In this document: one piece after another, positions 6,496 to 7,023 of the stretch
Layout: each line of letters opens with the position of its first letter
How positions within the stretch are numbered: position 1 is the stretch's first letter
Source of the DNA: Candidatus Thorarchaeota archaeon
Lineage (GTDB): Archaea; Asgardarchaeota; Thorarchaeia; Thorarchaeales; Thorarchaeaceae
NCBI GenBank assembly: GCA_016840965.1
Contig: JAEORI010000073.1
Span: 1-7,023, forward strand
Direction of reading: 5' to 3'
Length of the DNA stretch: 7,023 bases
Program-made: the position numbers and the translations under genes
Notes under the pieces: model-generated
The model's database searches: none
The model's input: the letters and a program-made list of their open reading frames with translations, nothing else
Told to the model about the DNA's origin: nothing

Positions 6496-6996
6496 TTACT
6501 CAGCTCCACTAGACTCTTGTGCAGTTCTCTCAATTTCTCTTAGGTAACTTGAGATCTTGCTATGACGATCGATTGAAGGAGCGACAGAAACCTCAGAGTA
6601 TTTGATTGCTCCAGTCGGACAAACCTTAGCACATTCTGGGGCACCATCGCAGTGATCACATTTGATTATCTTCATCCTATGAGTATCTAGCAGAATGACT
6701 CCATTCACACATACTCCAACGCAGGACTTGCATAACATGCACTTGTCTTCATCTAGGTATGTCATCTTTGTAATTGGATCTCGGCGTATTGCATATACTG
6801 GACAGATATCTACACAAGGAGCAGTTTCACAGGGACAACAAACATTGGGTAGGTCTATTCCAAGGTCATCATAACGAACAATCTTGAGTCTTGCTAGACT
6901 TGGCTGAAATCGACCTTCTTTTTTTGCTGAACATGCAAGCTCACAGATGCGGCAACCAGTACATTTTGTAAAGTCAACGACTAGATGTGATGGCAA
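6496..6996 (-). CDS. AOR-associated polyferredoxin subunit with four predicted [4Fe-4S] clusters
   Basis: 166 residues from TTG 6996, a DmsB/HycB-like electron-transfer protein. Four cysteine groups are seen (numbering from this start): C12-x2-C15-x2-C18-x3-C22; C53-x2-C56-x4-C61-x3-C65-P; C86-x2-C89-x2-C92-x3-C96; and C113-x2-C116-x5-C122-x3-C126-P. All sixteen ligands are present, plus one extra C54. Such subunits carry electrons between a pterin oxidoreductase and a further carrier. Its position 1 nt upstream of the AOR gene points to that partner. No twin-arginine signal is present, so the complex should be cytosolic. The C-terminal tail (about 138-166) is charged and probably helical. 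TTG 6996 is preferred because GAGGTG lies 6 nt upstream; a GTG at 7005 would add three residues and is the main alternative. An in-frame TGA at 7020 blocks anything longer. Confidence 0.93.
   Translation of the reverse strand: MPSHLVVDFTKCTGCRICELACSAKKEGRFQPSLARLKIVRYDDLGIDLPNVCCPCETAPCVDICPVYAIRRDPITKMTYLDEDKCMLCKSCVGVCVNGVILLDTHRMKIIKCDHCDGAPECAKVCPTGAIKYSEVSVAPSIDRHSKISSYLREIERTAQESSGAE
6504..6507 (-). promoter_or_regulatory. Ribosome binding site selecting the TTG start of the AOR gene
   Basis: Read on the minus strand this is GGAG, 9 nt before TTG 6494, inside the last codons of the polyferredoxin gene. The upstream TTG 6533 and GTG 6509 have no comparable motif. Confidence 0.6.
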
Positions 6997-7002
6997 GAAG
7001 TC

Positions 7003-7008
7003 CACCTC
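7003..7008 (-). promoter_or_regulatory. Ribosome binding site of the polyferredoxin gene
   Basis: Read on the minus strand this is GAGGTG, 6 nt before TTG 6996. It contains the alternative GTG start at 7005, which itself has no clear SD. This favours the TTG. Confidence 0.55.
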
Positions 7009-7023
7009 GTTGCATTGTCATTC

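Overview
This 7 kb window is a compact, gene-dense stretch, moderately AT-rich by eye. It most likely comes from an anaerobic archaeon. The support is an aldehyde:ferredoxin oxidoreductase (AOR) family tungstopterin enzyme paired with a polyferredoxin, a DUF123 (GIY-YIG-like) protein, a possible leaderless gene behind a TATA-like box, and frequent TTG/GTG starts preceded by Shine-Dalgarno (SD) motifs. The odd protein content (tandem PH-like repeats plus a zinc ribbon, and a glycine-loop protein with tubulin/FtsZ-like spacing) would fit an Asgard-type archaeon such as a Thorarchaeote. That placement is inference only.

Layout from left to right. A large minus-strand gene of unknown function (at least 546 codons) runs off the left edge. 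Directly upstream of it on the same strand is a LACTB2-like metallo-beta-lactamase hydrolase, and a 39-bp divergent intergenic region lies to the right of that gene. Three plus-strand genes follow: a DUF123 protein, a 77-residue unknown, and a 319-residue protein with two PH/GLUE-like repeats and a C-terminal zinc ribbon. The last of these converges, with a 6-bp gap, on a minus-strand pair: a polyferredoxin with four predicted [4Fe-4S] clusters, followed after 1 nt by an AOR-family oxidoreductase. The polyferredoxin gene is upstream of the AOR gene in the transcript and lies at the right edge of the window.

How the genes work together. The clearest functional unit is the polyferredoxin-AOR operon, in which the ferredoxin subunit probably relays electrons between the tungstopterin enzyme and an acceptor. 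The hydrolase and the large unknown gene may form a second transcription unit. The three plus-strand genes could be co-transcribed, but 68- and 90-bp gaps with TATA-like stretches allow separate promoters. No RNA gene, mobile element, CRISPR array or gene-free stretch over 90 bp was seen.
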